From an uncultured Pseudomonas sp. (GTDB taxonomy: Bacteria > Pseudomonadota > Gammaproteobacteria > Pseudomonadales > Pseudomonadaceae): DNA of 64,000 nucleotides. The position numbers were made by a program, and so were the translations under genes. Below the pieces are notes generated by a model. The model was not told where the DNA came from. It was given only the letters and a program-made list of their open reading frames with translations, and searched no databases. This document shows positions 61,983 through 64,000 of this stretch, one piece after another; position 1 is the first letter of the stretch; each line of letters starts with the position of its first letter. The DNA lies in contig CALTWF010000002.1 in the NCBI GenBank assembly GCA_943912755.1, forward strand, positions 86,146 to 150,145, given 5' to 3'.

Positions 61983-62059
61983 CCGCTTCCCTCACAAGCT
62001 GCGCCGAAAACGCGGGGAAAACTGCGCCAAATCATTGATCCAGCGCCCTCGCCCGGCAG

Positions 62060-62075
62060 TGGCCCGACCTTTGCT
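62060..62075 (+). promoter_or_regulatory. Sigma-54 (-24/-12) promoter of the aldehyde dehydrogenase
   Basis: TGGCCCGACCTTTGCT matches TGGCACG-N4-TTGCW with one change, and GG and GC are exactly ten bases apart. Transcription should start near 62086, giving a short leader to the ATG at 62125. Confidence 0.88.
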
Positions 62076-62124
62076 CTACGCTAGAAATCCTCCCCAACAA
62101 AACACATAAGCCAGGAGAGACACC

Positions 62125-63645
<1,521 letters not shown>

Positions 63646-63650
63646 GCCCT

Positions 63651-63720
63651 GATCGCTGGCAAGCCAGCTCCCACAAGGACCGGTGTGCACCGAACCTGTG
63701 GGAGCTGGCTTGCCAGCGAT
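63651..63720. repeat. REP pair (inverted)
   Basis: Arms at about 63652-63675 and 63696-63720 read ATCGCTGGCAAGCCAGCTCC and its reverse complement; same family as the pairs at 1161 and 9871. It sits between the aldehyde dehydrogenase and the permease. Confidence 0.9.
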
Positions 63721-63810
63721 GCGGTTCAACCGAAAAACCGGAGCAAACCGCTCTGGCCCGCTTCATGCAGCGCATTCACCACTCAAAAAAAGACAACAGG
63801 TGACTTCCCC

Positions 63811-64000
63811 ATGCCTAGCGATCATTCCGCCGGTTCCCCGGCAGGCTCTTCCGTAGATTTCGAAAAAGTCGGCTCCGACTACTTCCAGCAACGTGAACTG
63901 AAAAAAGGCGCCGCCGGCTGGGTCCTGCTGGTCGGCCTCGGCGTCGCCTACGTGATTTCCGGCGACTACGCCGGCTGGAACTTCGGCCTGGCCCAGGGCG
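63811..64000 (+). CDS. Ethanolamine permease (partial, 5' end)
   Basis: Only 63 residues are inside the window. After a Ser/Gly-rich start come FEKVGSDYFQQRELKKGAAG and WVLLVGLGVAYVISGDYAGW, the beginning of the first membrane segments of an APC-type ethanolamine permease. CAGGTGAC lies shortly before the ATG. In P. aeruginosa the same gene follows the aldehyde dehydrogenase and precedes eutBC. Confidence 0.85.
   Translation, partial: MPSDHSAGSPAGSSVDFEKVGSDYFQQRELKKGAAGWVLLVGLGVAYVISGDYAGWNFGLAQG

Overview
The window is a chromosomal segment of a Pseudomonas, most likely of the putida/fluorescens lineage. It is GC-rich, carries paired REP palindromes built on CAAGCCAGCTCCCACA, and runs the same order of housekeeping genes that I remember from the P. 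aeruginosa chromosome between hrpB and the ethanolamine permease. The first 5.9 kb is accessory: the end of a sarcosine-oxidase-like operon with an IclR regulator, a DUF3077-like small protein, a repeat-rich gap, an orphan HTH protein, a PuuP-like permease and what looks like the gutted remnant of a Fic-family gene.

From 5.9 to 51.8 kb the content is core: hrpB, a lipoprotein, a CDF metal exporter, a candidate structured sRNA beside an Lrp regulator, rluE, amn, an AidB-like dehydrogenase, a LadS-like kinase without receiver, thiD-thiE-hemL, ybeZ-ybeY-corC-lnt, leuS-lptE-holA, a small arfA gene with its terminator hairpin inside the reading frame, the lipoate genes lipA-lipB, the cell-elongation block (dacA, rlpA, mltB, rodA, mrdA, rlmH, rsfS, nadD, proA), a DNA glycosylase, a DedA-PAP2 fusion, LrgA/LrgB-like proteins, a MaoC hydratase, a MORN-repeat/C13-protease lipoprotein and an NAD(P)-binding protein. 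miaB, which I expect between the DUF1820 gene and ybeZ, is not there.

The most interesting part is an AT-rich island at about 52.5-57.6 kb. It encodes a complete microcin B17-type RiPP system: a 72-residue Gly/Ser/Cys-rich precursor (McbA-like), a zinc-binding cyclodehydratase partner (McbB-like), an FMN dehydrogenase (McbC-like, with the Lys-Tyr pair at 201-202), a YcaO cyclodehydratase (McbD-like) and a two-gene ABC exporter (McbE/McbF-like). The precursor leader looks unlike the E. coli one, no pentapeptide-repeat immunity gene (McbG) is present, and a perfect 12-bp hairpin separates the precursor gene from the enzyme genes. The island is bounded by 306-bp direct repeats (2 mismatches) that duplicate a YceK-like lipoprotein gene and the last 20 codons of ubiX. 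This suggests insertion by homologous recombination between a donor and the chromosome, not by a transposase.

After the island the core order resumes on the minus strand (yceK-like, ubiX, mpl), followed by a sigma-54 activator divergent from an aldehyde dehydrogenase that has a near-consensus -24/-12 promoter, and the start of an ethanolamine permease cut by the window end.
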